Source: Streptomyces sp. McG3
Lineage (GTDB): Bacteria; Actinomycetota; Actinomycetes; Streptomycetales; Streptomycetaceae
Length of the DNA stretch: 64,000 bases
Direction: 5' to 3'
Assembly: GCF_018619185.1 (NCBI RefSeq)
Contig: NZ_JAAXYC010000006.1
Span: 1-64,000, forward strand
Both the position numbers and the translations under genes were made by a program. The notes under the pieces are model-generated. The model was not told where the DNA came from. It saw nothing but the letters and a program-made list of their open reading frames with translations, and did no database searches. Numbering within the stretch: position 1 is the first letter of the stretch; every line of letters starts with the position of its first letter. This document shows positions 45,977 through 54,833 of this stretch, piece after piece.

Positions 45977-46898
45977 GGCCGTACCGTTCCTCTGCCTTCC
46001 AGAAGTACACGAATCCCACGACGCCCAGCAGCACGGCCCAGCCGACGCCGACGGCCCAGACGTGGTCCGGCAGGTTCTCGGAGCCGTACCCGTCGATCAG
46101 GGCGAAGCGGACCAGGTCCATGTAGATCGCCGCCGGGTTGTACTGCAGTACGTCCGCGATCCAGGCCGGCTTGTCCTTGAGCATCACCGGGATGGAGAAC
46201 ATGACGCCCGAGGCGTACATCCAGGTCCGCATGACGAACGGCATCAGCTGCGCGAGGTCGGGGGTCTTGGAGCCGAGCCGCGCCATGACGAGGGCCAGGC
46301 CCGTATTGAAGAAGAACTGGAGAATCAGGGCGGGGATCACCAGCAGCCACGACAGCGAGGGATAGCTGCCGAAGATGACGGCGACCGCGACCAGCACGAT
46401 CATCGAGAACAGCAACTGCTGGAGCTGCTGGAGCGAGAAGGAGATGGGCAGCGAGGCCCGGGGGAAGTGGAGGGCCCGGACCAGTCCGAGGTTGCCGGAG
46501 ATCGAGCGGACGCCCGCCATCACCGAGCTCTGGGTGAAGGTGAAGACGAAGACGCCGGTGACCAGGAACGGCACGAAGACGTCGTGGGAGATCCCCTCCC
46601 TGGTCCCCAGGATCAGCCCGAAGATCAGGTAATAGACCGCGGCGTTCAGCAGGGGCGTGACCACTTGCCACAGCTGGCCCAGTTTGGCCTGGCTGTACTG
46701 CGCGGTCAGTTTCGCCCGGGAGAAAGCCAGGATGAAGTGGCGTCGTCCCCAGAGCTGTCGCATGTACGCGAACAGCCCCGGCCTGGCGCCGCTCACGGTC
46801 AGGCCGTACTTGGCGGCCAGCTGGGCCGCGTCGAGGCCCTCGTCGGCGGACGGCGGGGTCCCGAGGGCTACCCCACCGTCGTGGGTCGTGTCACTCAC
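45969..46898 (-). CDS. Polysaccharide ABC exporter permease (Wzm/TagG-like)
   Basis: This 309-residue protein of the ABC-2/Wzm class has about six membrane spans starting near 90 (LLNAAVYYLIFGLILGTREG) and an amphipathic re-entrant SLSWLLVIPALILQFFFNTG. A soluble N-terminal tail of about 50 residues precedes them. It overlaps the ATPase gene by eight bases and is translated with it. GTG 46898 is the start. Confidence 0.93.
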   Translation of the reverse strand: MSDTTHDGGVALGTPPSADEGLDAAQLAAKYGLTVSGARPGLFAYMRQLWGRRHFILAFSRAKLTAQYSQAKLGQLWQVVTPLLNAAVYYLIFGLILGTREGISHDVFVPFLVTGVFVFTFTQSSVMAGVRSISGNLGLVRALHFPRASLPISFSLQQLQQLLFSMIVLVAVAVIFGSYPSLSWLLVIPALILQFFFNTGLALVMARLGSKTPDLAQLMPFVMRTWMYASGVMFSIPVMLKDKPAWIADVLQYNPAAIYMDLVRFALIDGYGSENLPDHVWAVGVGWAVLLGVVGFVYFWKAEERYGRG

Positions 46899-46999
46899 AA
46901 GTTGAAACTCTCGTCTTCACGCGCAGCCAGTCGCGGGCGCGGCTCAGGCGGACAGGTTCCGGAAAGAAAATACGCCTCATGCTCTCAGAGGAAAGCCTC

Positions 47000-47872
47000 T
47001 CAGATGACCGGAGGTCGGCCCAGCCTCGTCAGCCGCCACACCGTACGCCACTTCATCGGGCGCCGGGGCCCGCAGGGGGTCGTCCAGCCTTCCCCGAATC
47101 CGCCGAACCATGCCTTCAGCGCGGGCGCGGAAGGACGTCTGACCAGAGTCAGCAGCAGCCAGACCCCCAGGTAGAGGGGGACCAGTGGGGCGGGCAGGTT
47201 CCGGCGGGCGAGCCAGACCCGGTTGCGGGCGACCATGCGGTGGTAGACCGCGTGCCGGGACGGGGCGGTGGTGGGGTGGTTCAGCACCATGTCCGCGCGG
47301 TAGTCGATCATCCACCCCGCGTCCAGCGCCCGCCAGGCCAGGTCCGTCTCCTCGTGGGCGTAGAAGAAGTCCTCCGGCAGTGGACCGACCTCGGCGATGA
47401 CCCGGGTCCGTACGGCGTTGGCGCCGCCCAGGAACGTGGTCACGCGCGAGGACCGCATCGGGTCGGCGGCCCGCAGCCGGGGCACGTGCCGCCGCTGGGT
47501 GGCGCCGGTGTCCGGGTCGGCGATCCGGAAGGTGACGATCCCGAGCTTCGGGTCCGCCGCGAACGCCTGCCGGCACAGCTCGGCGGTGTCCCGGTTGGGG
47601 AGCAGCCCGTCGTCGTCCAGGAAGAGCAGCGCGTCCACGTCCGCACCGCCGGGGCCGAACGCCTCGATGCCGACATTGCGGCCGCGGGGGATGCCCAGGT
47701 TCTCGGGCAGTTCCACCGTGCGCACCCCGGCGGGCACGTCGGGGACCGGGGCTCCGTTGCCGACCACCACGACCTCGATCCGGTCACCGTGCTGGGCGGT
47801 GACCGAATCGAGGAGGGCGAGGAGCTCGTCCGGGCGGTTGCCCATGGTGATGATCACCGCGCCCAGTTTCAT
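47000..47872 (-). CDS. Family-2 glycosyltransferase
   Basis: This 290-residue GT2 enzyme opens with VIITMGNRPDELLALLDSV and contains the LFLDDDGLLPN metal-binding Asp group, LGGANAVRTRV and EDFFYAHEETDLAWRAL, matching rhamnosyl/WbbL-like transferases. The C-terminus has a single hydrophobic segment. ATG 47872 is chosen; GTG 47884 would give a GTGA overlap with the preceding gene's stop. It lies between the exporter and the CDP-alcohol transferase, suggesting polymer assembly. Confidence 0.9.
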   Translation of the reverse strand: MKLGAVIITMGNRPDELLALLDSVTAQHGDRIEVVVVGNGAPVPDVPAGVRTVELPENLGIPRGRNVGIEAFGPGGADVDALLFLDDDGLLPNRDTAELCRQAFAADPKLGIVTFRIADPDTGATQRRHVPRLRAADPMRSSRVTTFLGGANAVRTRVIAEVGPLPEDFFYAHEETDLAWRALDAGWMIDYRADMVLNHPTTAPSRHAVYHRMVARNRVWLARRNLPAPLVPLYLGVWLLLTLVRRPSAPALKAWFGGFGEGWTTPCGPRRPMKWRTVWRLTRLGRPPVI

Positions 47873-47880
47873 GGGAAAGG

Positions 47881-48660
47881 TCACTTCAGCCTGCTGGACG
47901 CCAGGACGGACACCAGGTGCAGCAGGGTCTGCAGCAGCGCGATGCCGGCCATCACCGCGACGGTCAGGCGGGTGTAGAAGAGGTCGCCCCCGATCGCGTC
48001 GATCACGGCCACCAGGAGGATCACCAGCGAGGCCTCGATCCCGAGGATCAGCCGGTGGAACTTGAGCGCCCCGGCCGCCCGGCGGGCCAGCGCCATGCCG
48101 GAGGAGCGCGGCTCGGAGGCCGCCTCCTTCACCGGCGGCAGCCCGCCCTGGTGGCGGGCCACGCCGACCAGGTCCGTCTCGGCCTTGATGAGGATCGCGC
48201 CGAGTGCGGCGAGGGTTCCGAGGAAGGCCCAGAGCCAGTCGATCCGGCCCTCGCCCCAGATGTCGGCGGCGCGCAGGCCGAGGCCGACGAGCACCGCCGC
48301 GTCGCACAGATAGGCGGCGACCCGGTCCAGGTAGACCCCGCTGAGCGAGTACTGCTTCTTCCAGCGGGCCAGCTCGCCGTCCACGCAGTCGAACAGCAGG
48401 TAGAGCTGGACCATCACCACGCCGAGCACGGCGCCCCAGATGCCCGGCACCAGCAGCGCCGGGGCGGCCAGCGCCCCGGCCAGCGTCATCACGTAGGTGA
48501 CCTGGTTCGGCGAGACGCGGGTGTTGACCAGGTAGCGGTCCACGCGCAGCGAGACCTCACGCATGTACATGCGCCCGGCCCAGTGCTCGCCGCTGCGCCG
48601 GTCCTTCACCCCCGGGGGGTGAACGACCGGACGGAGTTCAGCTACTGATGGTCGTCGCAT
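47881..48660 (-). CDS. CDP-alcohol phosphotransferase-family protein with an altered motif
   Basis: This 259-residue integral membrane protein belongs to the CDP-alcohol phosphotransferase family that joins a CDP-activated alcohol to a second alcohol. The family motif DxxDGxxARx8GxxxDxxxD reads D91, D94, G95, A98, R99, G108, D112, but the last Asp, which in known members acts as the catalytic base, is Ala116. It may be a non-canonical or regulatory member, or another Asp (for example D120) may compensate. It overlaps the end of the dehydrogenase gene by 23 bases and is followed by the glycosyltransferase. Confidence 0.87.
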   Translation of the reverse strand: MRRPSVAELRPVVHPPGVKDRRSGEHWAGRMYMREVSLRVDRYLVNTRVSPNQVTYVMTLAGALAAPALLVPGIWGAVLGVVMVQLYLLFDCVDGELARWKKQYSLSGVYLDRVAAYLCDAAVLVGLGLRAADIWGEGRIDWLWAFLGTLAALGAILIKAETDLVGVARHQGGLPPVKEAASEPRSSGMALARRAAGALKFHRLILGIEASLVILLVAVIDAIGGDLFYTRLTVAVMAGIALLQTLLHLVSVLASSRLK

Positions 48661-49699
48661 AGTCGGCGTACGCGTCCCTGATCTGGTCGGTGGACAGGTT
48701 GAGGTGCTCCAGGACCGTGAAGCGTCCCGGACGCGTCTGCGGCGCGTAGTCGACGGCCTTCACGAACTCGTCGACGCTGAACCCGATCTCCTCCGGCATG
48801 ACCGGCAGACCGTGGCGGCGCAGTATCGATGCCATCAGGAGGGACTCCTGGCGGGCACCGCGCAGATGCATGGCGAAGCAGGCGCCGAGGCCGACCTGCT
48901 CGCCGTGGCTGGCCGCGCGTTGCGGGTAGAGCAGGTCGAAGGCGTGGTTGATCTCGTGGCAGGCGCCGGACGCCGGACGCGAGTCGCCCGCGACCGACAT
49001 CGAGATGCCGGTGAGCACGAGCCCCTCGGCCAGCACCTTGAGGAAGGCGTCGTCGCCGACCCCGCCGGGGTGGCGCAGCACGGCCTCGCCCGCCTGGCGG
49101 GCCATCGCGGCCGCCAGGCCGTCGATCTCCTCGCCGTTGACCTCGTGGGCCAGCTCCCAGTCGGCGACGCAGGAGATGTTCGAGATCGCGTCGCCGATGC
49201 CGGAACGGACGTAGCGGGCGGGCGCCTCACGGATCACGTCGAGGTCGATGACCACGGCGATCGGGGTGGGGACCCCGTAGGAGCCGCGCCCGTTGTCGTT
49301 GTCGAGCGTCGCGACCGGCGAGCACAGGCCGTCGTGCGAGAGGTTCGTCGCGACGGCGACCATGGGCAGCCCGACCCGCGCCGCGGCGTACTTCGCCACG
49401 TCGATGATCTTGCCGCCGCCGAGGCCGACGACGGCGTCGTACCGGTTGCCCTTGATGCCGTCGGCGAGCTTCACCGCGGAGTCGATCGTGCCGTCGGACA
49501 CCGAGTACCAGTCGGCACCCGGCAGGACAGGGGCGAGCCTCTCCCGCAGGGCGCGCCCGGAGCCGTCGCTGATCGCGATGGCGAGCTTGCCCGAGGAGGA
49601 GATCCGCTGATCGGCCAGGAGACCCGCCAGATCGTCCATGGCGCCGCGCCGGATGTCGACGACGACCGGGGACGGAATGAGCCGGGTCAGTACTGGCAC
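48638..49699 (-). CDS. Glycerol-1-phosphate dehydrogenase-like alcohol dehydrogenase
   Basis: This 353-residue iron/zinc-type dehydrogenase has the NAD-binding GLGGGKIIDVAKYAA, SHDGLCSP and likely metal ligands in SGACHEINHAFD and AASHGEQVG. It resembles AraM/EgsA-type sn-glycerol-1-phosphate dehydrogenases, which make G1P from DHAP. GTG 49699 overlaps the nucleotidyltransferase gene by 13 bases. Next to a nucleotidyltransferase and CDP-alcohol transferases, it could supply the alcohol phosphate to be activated. Confidence 0.88.
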   Translation of the reverse strand: MPVLTRLIPSPVVVDIRRGAMDDLAGLLADQRISSSGKLAIAISDGSGRALRERLAPVLPGADWYSVSDGTIDSAVKLADGIKGNRYDAVVGLGGGKIIDVAKYAAARVGLPMVAVATNLSHDGLCSPVATLDNDNGRGSYGVPTPIAVVIDLDVIREAPARYVRSGIGDAISNISCVADWELAHEVNGEEIDGLAAAMARQAGEAVLRHPGGVGDDAFLKVLAEGLVLTGISMSVAGDSRPASGACHEINHAFDLLYPQRAASHGEQVGLGACFAMHLRGARQESLLMASILRRHGLPVMPEEIGFSVDEFVKAVDYAPQTRPGRFTVLEHLNLSTDQIRDAYADYATTISS

Positions 49700-50424
49700 G
49701 CGATCTCACGGCCCTTCTTGAGGTCGTCGTGGTTGTCGATCTCGACCCAGGTCACGGTGCCGATGGGGGCGACGTCGACGGTGAAGCCGCGGTTGACCAG
49801 CTCCTGGTAGCCGTCCTCGTAGTAGAGGTCGGGGTCGCGCTCGAAGGTGGTCTTCAGCGCGTCCGCCAGCTCCTCGGCGGCCTCGGCCTCGATGAGGGTC
49901 ACGCCGATGTACTCGCCGGTCGCGGTGGCCGGGTCCATCAGCTTGGTGATGCGCTGGACGCCCTTGCCCTCCTCCGTGATGACCTTCATCTCCTCGTCGG
50001 CGAGGACCTTCTCGGTGTCCAGGGCGAGGATGATCTTCTGGCCCTTGCCGCGGGCGTCCAGGAGGGTCTTCTCCACGGAGACCGGGTGCACGGTGTCGCC
50101 GTTGGCGAGGATCACGCCGCGCTTGATGACGTCACGGGCGCACCACAGGGAGTAGGCGTTGTTCCACTCCTCGGCCTTGTCGTTGTCGATGAGCGTGAGG
50201 GTGACGCCGTAGGTCGCTTCCAGCTCGGCCTTGCGGGCGTAGACGGCCTCCTTGCGGTAGCCGACGACGATCGCGACCTCGGTGAGTCCGACCTCGGCGA
50301 AGTTGGCGAGCGTGAGGTCGAGGACCGTCTTGTCGCCGTCGACAGGGACGAGCGCCTTGGGAAGCGTGTCCGTGTAGGGGCGCAGACGTCGTCCTGCACC
50401 GGCTGCCAGTACGAGGCCGATCAT
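49687..50424 (-). CDS. Sugar/choline-phosphate nucleotidyltransferase
   Basis: This 245-residue NTP-transferase has the nucleotide-binding LVLAAGAGRRLRPYTDTLPK motif, LANGDTVH (metal Asp) and WVEIDNHDDLKKG at the end. Related proteins use CTP with phosphocholine, inositol-phosphate or glycerol phosphate. ATG 50424 overlaps the stop of the larger CDP-alcohol transferase gene (ATGA). Together with the dehydrogenase next door it may make a CDP-alcohol. Confidence 0.9.
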   Translation of the reverse strand: MIGLVLAAGAGRRLRPYTDTLPKALVPVDGDKTVLDLTLANFAEVGLTEVAIVVGYRKEAVYARKAELEATYGVTLTLIDNDKAEEWNNAYSLWCARDVIKRGVILANGDTVHPVSVEKTLLDARGKGQKIILALDTEKVLADEEMKVITEEGKGVQRITKLMDPATATGEYIGVTLIEAEAAEELADALKTTFERDPDLYYEDGYQELVNRGFTVDVAPIGTVTWVEIDNHDDLKKGREIACQY

Positions 50425-52253
50425 GCGAGTTCTCCTTCGTCGTGTACGGCGGGGGCCGAGGAGGACACCCAGAAGCGGATGGACTCCACGAGCACCACCA
50501 GAGCCACGGCGACCGCGAGCGCGGTCAGGGCCGTGGTGAAACCTGAGGTGTGGGTGAGTACGGCGGCGAGGACGGCCACCAGCGCGGTGCGGCCCTCGTG
50601 TCCACCGATCGTCCGCACCAGCCACTGGGGCGGCGCGCCGGTGCCTCCGCGAATGCGGTACACCGTGTCGTAGTGATGGTAGGCGACGGCCGAGACGAGC
50701 CCGAAGGCCGCCGGAACGGCGTGCGGAACGTCGCTGCGGGCCGCCAGCACCAGGATCGTGACGTACTCCGCGGCCCGGAAGAACGGCGGCACCAGCCAGT
50801 CGAGCGCGCCCTTGAGCGGGCGGGCGACGGCGAGGCCGGAGAGGAGCACGTACACCGCCGCCGCGGCGACGGTGAGCCAACTGCCGTACGGGAGGAGGAG
50901 GGCGCCGCCGATCATGACCAGCGTGCCGAGCAGGGCGACGGCCGGGGCCGTGAACGCGCCCCGGAGGCCCGGCGCGACCGTCGCGACGCCCTGGGCGAGC
51001 GGCCCCGAGTCGGCGAGGTCCGCGAGTGCCCGCGCGGCGCGGTCGGTGCGGCTGGCCCTGCGGGTCAGCGAGCGCAGCAGACGGCCGGCCGTGGTGTAGC
51101 AGGCGGCCAGGAAGCAGCCGACGAGCAGGGCGTAGAAGACGATGCGCGGGGTGGTGAGCGCGGTGAGCACCGCGATCATGGCCCAGCGCTCACCGATCGG
51201 CAGCACGATCATCCGGCGCACCCAGACCGTCCAGCCGACGTTGTCGAGCTTGTCGGAGAGGGCCGCGGTGGGGCTGGTGTTGGCGACCGCGTCGTGGTTG
51301 GCCTCGTTGAACGAGAAGTCCACGACATGGCGGCAGGCCTGGAGGACCATCGCGCCGAGCGCCAGGACCCACACGTCGTCGCCGCCGCGGACGGCGCCGA
51401 TGGCGAGCCCGGCGTAGTACGCGTACTCCTTGGCCCGGTCGAAGGTGGCGTCCAGCCAGGCGCCCATCGTGGAGTACCGCAGCGAGTAGCGGGCGAGCTG
51501 CCCGTCGGTGCAGTCCAGCACGAAGGAGACCAGAAGCAGGATGCCGGCGGCGACGTAGCCGCCCCGGGTTCCGGTGGCCGCCGCGCCCGCCGCGATGAGC
51601 GCGGTGATCAGCGAGGCGGTGGTGACCTGGTTCGGGGTGAGGTCGCGGCGGGCGCACCAGCGGGCGATGTAGCGGGAGTAGGGGCTGATGCAGTACGTGG
51701 TGAAGAACCCGTCGTGGGCCTTCACCGCGTTGCGCAGCCGTACCGCCTCGTCGTCGACCGAGGTGAGCCCGGCCACGGCGGCGGCCTCCTGCTCGGGGTC
51801 CGTGGGGACGGCCGCGACGAGCGAGCCGAGGGCGGGTCGCTGTACGGCGGTGCCCTCGGCCTCCAGCGCGACGGCGATCCGGCCGGGGACGGTGCGGTCC
51901 TCGGGCGCGGGGTCGGCGTCCGGCTCGACGACCGGGGCGCCCGCGCCGACCGCGGCGGCGGTGCGGTCCAGAGCGCGCAGCAGGGCTCCGCGCGCCTCGG
52001 GCTGGGCGGTGAGCGCGCCGGGGACGGTGGCGGCGGGGAAGCGCGGGTCGGTCAGCCCGAGCCGCAGCGCGTGGACGTGGCCCACGAAACGCGGGTCGAC
52101 GAGGGCGACCCGGCGGCCGGCAGGGACGGCGGCGAGGAGCGTTGCGGCGTCACCGGCGTCGGCGGCGGTCTGCACGTCGAAGCCCAGGGACCGCAGATCG
52201 TCCGCGAGCGACGACCCGGGTACCGGCGTACCGGTGAGAATGGCGGTCGACAG
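50421..52253 (-). CDS. Large CDP-alcohol phosphotransferase, DUF5941-like
   Basis: This protein of about 610 residues has a soluble N-terminal domain. A CDP-alcohol phosphotransferase core follows with an intact motif (DCTDGQLARYSLRYSTMGAW, then LDATFD), and then about eight membrane spans in a C-terminal part I recall as DUF5941. The first conventional start is GTG 52175, which has no ribosome site. An in-frame CTG at 52253 has AAGGAG nine bases upstream and adds a plausible N-terminus (LSTAILTGTPVPGSS). I therefore favour 52253, though 52175 is the safe lower limit. It is coupled to the nucleotidyltransferase by ATGA. Confidence 0.85.
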   Translation of the reverse strand: MSTAILTGTPVPGSSLADDLRSLGFDVQTAADAGDAATLLAAVPAGRRVALVDPRFVGHVHALRLGLTDPRFPAATVPGALTAQPEARGALLRALDRTAAAVGAGAPVVEPDADPAPEDRTVPGRIAVALEAEGTAVQRPALGSLVAAVPTDPEQEAAAVAGLTSVDDEAVRLRNAVKAHDGFFTTYCISPYSRYIARWCARRDLTPNQVTTASLITALIAAGAAATGTRGGYVAAGILLLVSFVLDCTDGQLARYSLRYSTMGAWLDATFDRAKEYAYYAGLAIGAVRGGDDVWVLALGAMVLQACRHVVDFSFNEANHDAVANTSPTAALSDKLDNVGWTVWVRRMIVLPIGERWAMIAVLTALTTPRIVFYALLVGCFLAACYTTAGRLLRSLTRRASRTDRAARALADLADSGPLAQGVATVAPGLRGAFTAPAVALLGTLVMIGGALLLPYGSWLTVAAAAVYVLLSGLAVARPLKGALDWLVPPFFRAAEYVTILVLAARSDVPHAVPAAFGLVSAVAYHHYDTVYRIRGGTGAPPQWLVRTIGGHEGRTALVAVLAAVLTHTSGFTTALTALAVAVALVVLVESIRFWVSSSAPAVHDEGELA

Positions 52254-52491
52254 ACGAACTCACTCCTTGGCACTGACGTGGACGGCACGCGGCGGCACGG
52301 CCACGAGGCGGGCCGGCGGCGTGTCGGCTGAGGCTATCGGATGAACGGAAGACCGAGTTCACCGCCCGTTTGCGCGCTGTACGGGTGAACCCGCGGGCCC
52401 GGGCGGCGTTGGCGATCATCATCATCGATCGGGGGCCCGGCCCACAAACCGCCGGTCGGCGCCGGTGGGCGGGCGGCTTAGGGTGACGGTC

Positions 52492-53472
52492 ATGACATGG
52501 CTGATCACAGGCGGGGCGGGATACATCGGGGCACACGTGGCGCGGGCCATGGTGGCGGCGGGCGAGCGGGTCGTAGTGCTCGACGACCGCTCCAGCGGCA
52601 TCGTGGACCGGCTGCCGGACGCCGTCACGCTGGTGGAGGGGTCGGCCTCCGACCGGGCCCTGCTGGACCGGGTGCTGGCCGACCACGCGGTGAGCGGTGT
52701 GGTGCATCTCGCGGCGAAGAAGCAGGTCGGCGAGTCCGTGGAGAAGCCGCTGCTGTACTACCGGGAGAACGTGGCCGGACTGGCCGTGCTGCTGGAGGCC
52801 GTGGTCGCGGCCGGGGTGCCGCGCTTCCTCTTCTCGTCCTCGGCGGCCGTCTACGGCGTACCGGACGTGGACCTCATCACGGAGGAGACACCCTGTCTCC
52901 CGATCAACCCGTACGGCGAGACCAAGCTCACCGGCGAGTGGCTGGTGCGGGCCACCGGCAAGGCCCACGGGCTCTCGACCGCCTGTCTTCGGTACTTCAA
53001 CGTGGCGGGCGCCGCCGCTCCGGAACTCGCGGACACCGGGGTCTTCAACATCGTCCCGATGATGTTCGAGCGGCTGACGCGCGGCGAGGCCCCGCGGATC
53101 TTCGGTGACGACTACCCGACGCCGGACGGCACCTGCGTCCGTGACTACATCCACGTCGCCGACCTGGCGGACGCGCACCTCGCCGTCGCCCGGCGGCTGG
53201 ACGGAGCGGGCGCCGGCGACCTGACGCTGAACGTCGGCCGGGGCGAGGGCGTATCGGTCCGGGAGCTGGCCGAGGTGATCGGCGAGGTGACGGGCGGCCA
53301 CGGCCCGGAGCCGGTGGTCGAGCCGCGCCGGGCCGGTGACGCCCCGACGGCGGTGGCGTCGTCGGCGCGGATCACCGAGGAGCTGGGCTGGGCGGCGCGG
53401 CGGAGCGTGCGCGAGATGGTGGAGTCGGCCTGGGAGGGCTGGTGCCTGCGCCACCCCGAGGCTCGTTCATGA
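52492..53472 (+). CDS. galE: UDP-glucose 4-epimerase-like protein
   Basis: This 326-residue extended SDR has WLITGGAGYIGAHVARAM, SSSAAVYGVPDVDLI (Ser) and the catalytic YGETKLTGEW, with ACLRYFNVAGAA typical of GalE. It interconverts UDP-glucose and UDP-galactose or related sugars, and it lies divergently next to the glycopolymer genes, fitting sugar supply. The start is the ATG at 52492. Confidence 0.92.
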   Translation: MTWLITGGAGYIGAHVARAMVAAGERVVVLDDRSSGIVDRLPDAVTLVEGSASDRALLDRVLADHAVSGVVHLAAKKQVGESVEKPLLYYRENVAGLAVLLEAVVAAGVPRFLFSSSAAVYGVPDVDLITEETPCLPINPYGETKLTGEWLVRATGKAHGLSTACLRYFNVAGAAAPELADTGVFNIVPMMFERLTRGEAPRIFGDDYPTPDGTCVRDYIHVADLADAHLAVARRLDGAGAGDLTLNVGRGEGVSVRELAEVIGEVTGGHGPEPVVEPRRAGDAPTAVASSARITEELGWAARRSVREMVESAWEGWCLRHPEARS

Positions 53473-53505
53473 TCGGTCACGGGTGGCGTCGGTGATCGCG
53501 CCGAC

Positions 53506-53540
53506 GCCCTGACCTGCGGAACGTTTCCGCAGGTCAGGGC
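53506..53540 (+). terminator. Terminator after the epimerase gene
   Basis: A perfect 16-base stem (53506-53521 with 53525-53540) with a three-base loop lies 34 bases after the stop. Confidence 0.75.
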
Positions 53541-53652
53541 ACATGACAACGGTGTTCAGTGCCGTGTTGCCCGATACCCCCCGCCCGTAGTTCACTGGCC
53601 ATGCCGGGGCGGTTTCGCCCCGCGCCGTCGCACGGACCTGGAGGCGTTTCGC

Positions 53653-54594
53653 ATGGGGGCTGGCCACGATCACGGGCACACGCACGGCGGGCCGCCCCCG
53701 ACGGGCACGGCGGCATCCGCGTACCGGGGCAGGCTCCGGGTGGCCCTGGCGATCACGCTGAGCGTGATGGTCATGGAGATCGTCGGCGGGGTGCTCTCCG
53801 ACTCGCTGGCCCTGATCGCGGACGCCGCCCACATGGCCACCGACGCCCTGGGGCTCGGGATGGCGCTGCTCGCCATCCACTTCGCCAACCGTCCGGCCGG
53901 GCCGAACCGCACCTTCGGCTTCGCCCGCGCGGAGATCCTGGCCGCGCTCGCGAACTGTCTGCTGCTGCTGGGGGTCGGCGGCTATCTGGTCTTCGAGGCG
54001 GTCGAGCGGTTCATCACCCCGGCCGAGACGAAGGGCGGCCTGGCCATCGCGTTCGCCGCCGTCGGCCTGGTGGCCAACATCGTCTCCCTCTCCCTGCTGA
54101 CGCGCGGGCAGCAGGAGAGCCTGAATGTACGGGGCGCGTATCTGGAGGTGCTGGCCGACACCCTGGGCTCGCTCGCCGTGATCATCTCGGCGGGCGTCAT
54201 CATGGCGACCGGCTGGCAGCCCGCCGACCCGATCGCCTCCCTGGTGATCGGCCTGATGATCGTCCCCCGGACCGTGAAGCTGCTGCGGGAGACCCTGAAC
54301 GTGCTCCTGGAGGCGGCGCCCAAGGGTGTGGACATGGCGGAGGTACGGGCCCACATCACGGAGCTGCCCGGCGTCCTTGACGTCCACGACCTGCACGCCT
54401 GGACGATCACCTCGGGGATGCCGGTGCTCTCCGCCCACGTGGTGGTGCGCCAGGAGATGCTCGACTCGATAGGGCACGAGAAGGTGCTGCACGAGTTGCA
54501 GGGCTGTCTCGGGGACCACTTCGACGTGGAGCACTGCACCTTCCAGCTGGAGCCGAGCGGTCACGCGGAGCACGAGGCGCGGCTCTGCCACTGA
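53653..54594 (+). CDS. Cation diffusion facilitator transporter
   Basis: This 313-residue CDF transporter has a His-rich N-terminus (GHDHGHTHGG) likely to bind metal and six membrane spans. The HxxxD metal site is in IADAAHMATDALGL, and a C-terminal cytoplasmic domain has LDVHDLHAWTITSG. It exports Zn, Co or similar divalent ions by proton antiport. No metal-regulated operator was noticed upstream. Confidence 0.94.
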   Translation: MGAGHDHGHTHGGPPPTGTAASAYRGRLRVALAITLSVMVMEIVGGVLSDSLALIADAAHMATDALGLGMALLAIHFANRPAGPNRTFGFARAEILAALANCLLLLGVGGYLVFEAVERFITPAETKGGLAIAFAAVGLVANIVSLSLLTRGQQESLNVRGAYLEVLADTLGSLAVIISAGVIMATGWQPADPIASLVIGLMIVPRTVKLLRETLNVLLEAAPKGVDMAEVRAHITELPGVLDVHDLHAWTITSGMPVLSAHVVVRQEMLDSIGHEKVLHELQGCLGDHFDVEHCTFQLEPSGHAEHEARLCH

Positions 54595-54709
54595 GGCGCC
54601 CCCGGGTGCGGGCCGAGCCGGTGCTAGGGTGGTTTCGCTGAGACGTTCGAGTCTCGCGGTGGAGCGGAACCCGGTGACACCGGGACCCTTTCGAGAGGAG
54701 CTGAGGTTG

Positions 54710-54778
54710 ATGACGGTCGCGACGACGCCTTCCCGGCGCGGCAATCGGTCCTTCCTCATCTCCCGGGTCTCCGGCTAG
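54710..54778 (+). CDS. Leader peptide upstream of the methyltransferase-GNAT gene
   Basis: This 22-residue open frame starts with ATG and has GAGGAG nine bases upstream, a strong ribosome site. It has the Arg/Ser-rich end SRRGNRSFLISRVSG and ends with TAG 28 bases before a hairpin. It is not homologous to anything I recognise. The spacing and hairpin suggest a leader used in translational attenuation of the next gene. Confidence 0.6.
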   Translation: MTVATTPSRRGNRSFLISRVSG

Positions 54779-54805
54779 GTCCGCTTCTTTCTCCCGGATC
54801 GGGTC

Positions 54806-54829
54806 GGAACCCTCACACCCAAGGGTTCC
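54806..54829 (+). promoter_or_regulatory. Hairpin sequestering the SD of the methyltransferase-GNAT gene
   Basis: GGAACCCT (54806-54813) pairs with AGGGTTCC (54822-54829), leaving an eight-base loop. The likely SD of the next gene, AAGGG at 54821-54825, lies in the right arm eight bases from the TTG start. With the leader peptide upstream, this resembles ribosome-stalling attenuators. Confidence 0.6.
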
Positions 54830-54833
54830 CACG

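Noticed and set aside
54640-54700. tRNA or SAM riboswitch before the methyltransferase gene
   Set aside because: The GTTCGAGTC-like string lacks the other tRNA arms, and the SAM aptamer consensus is absent.
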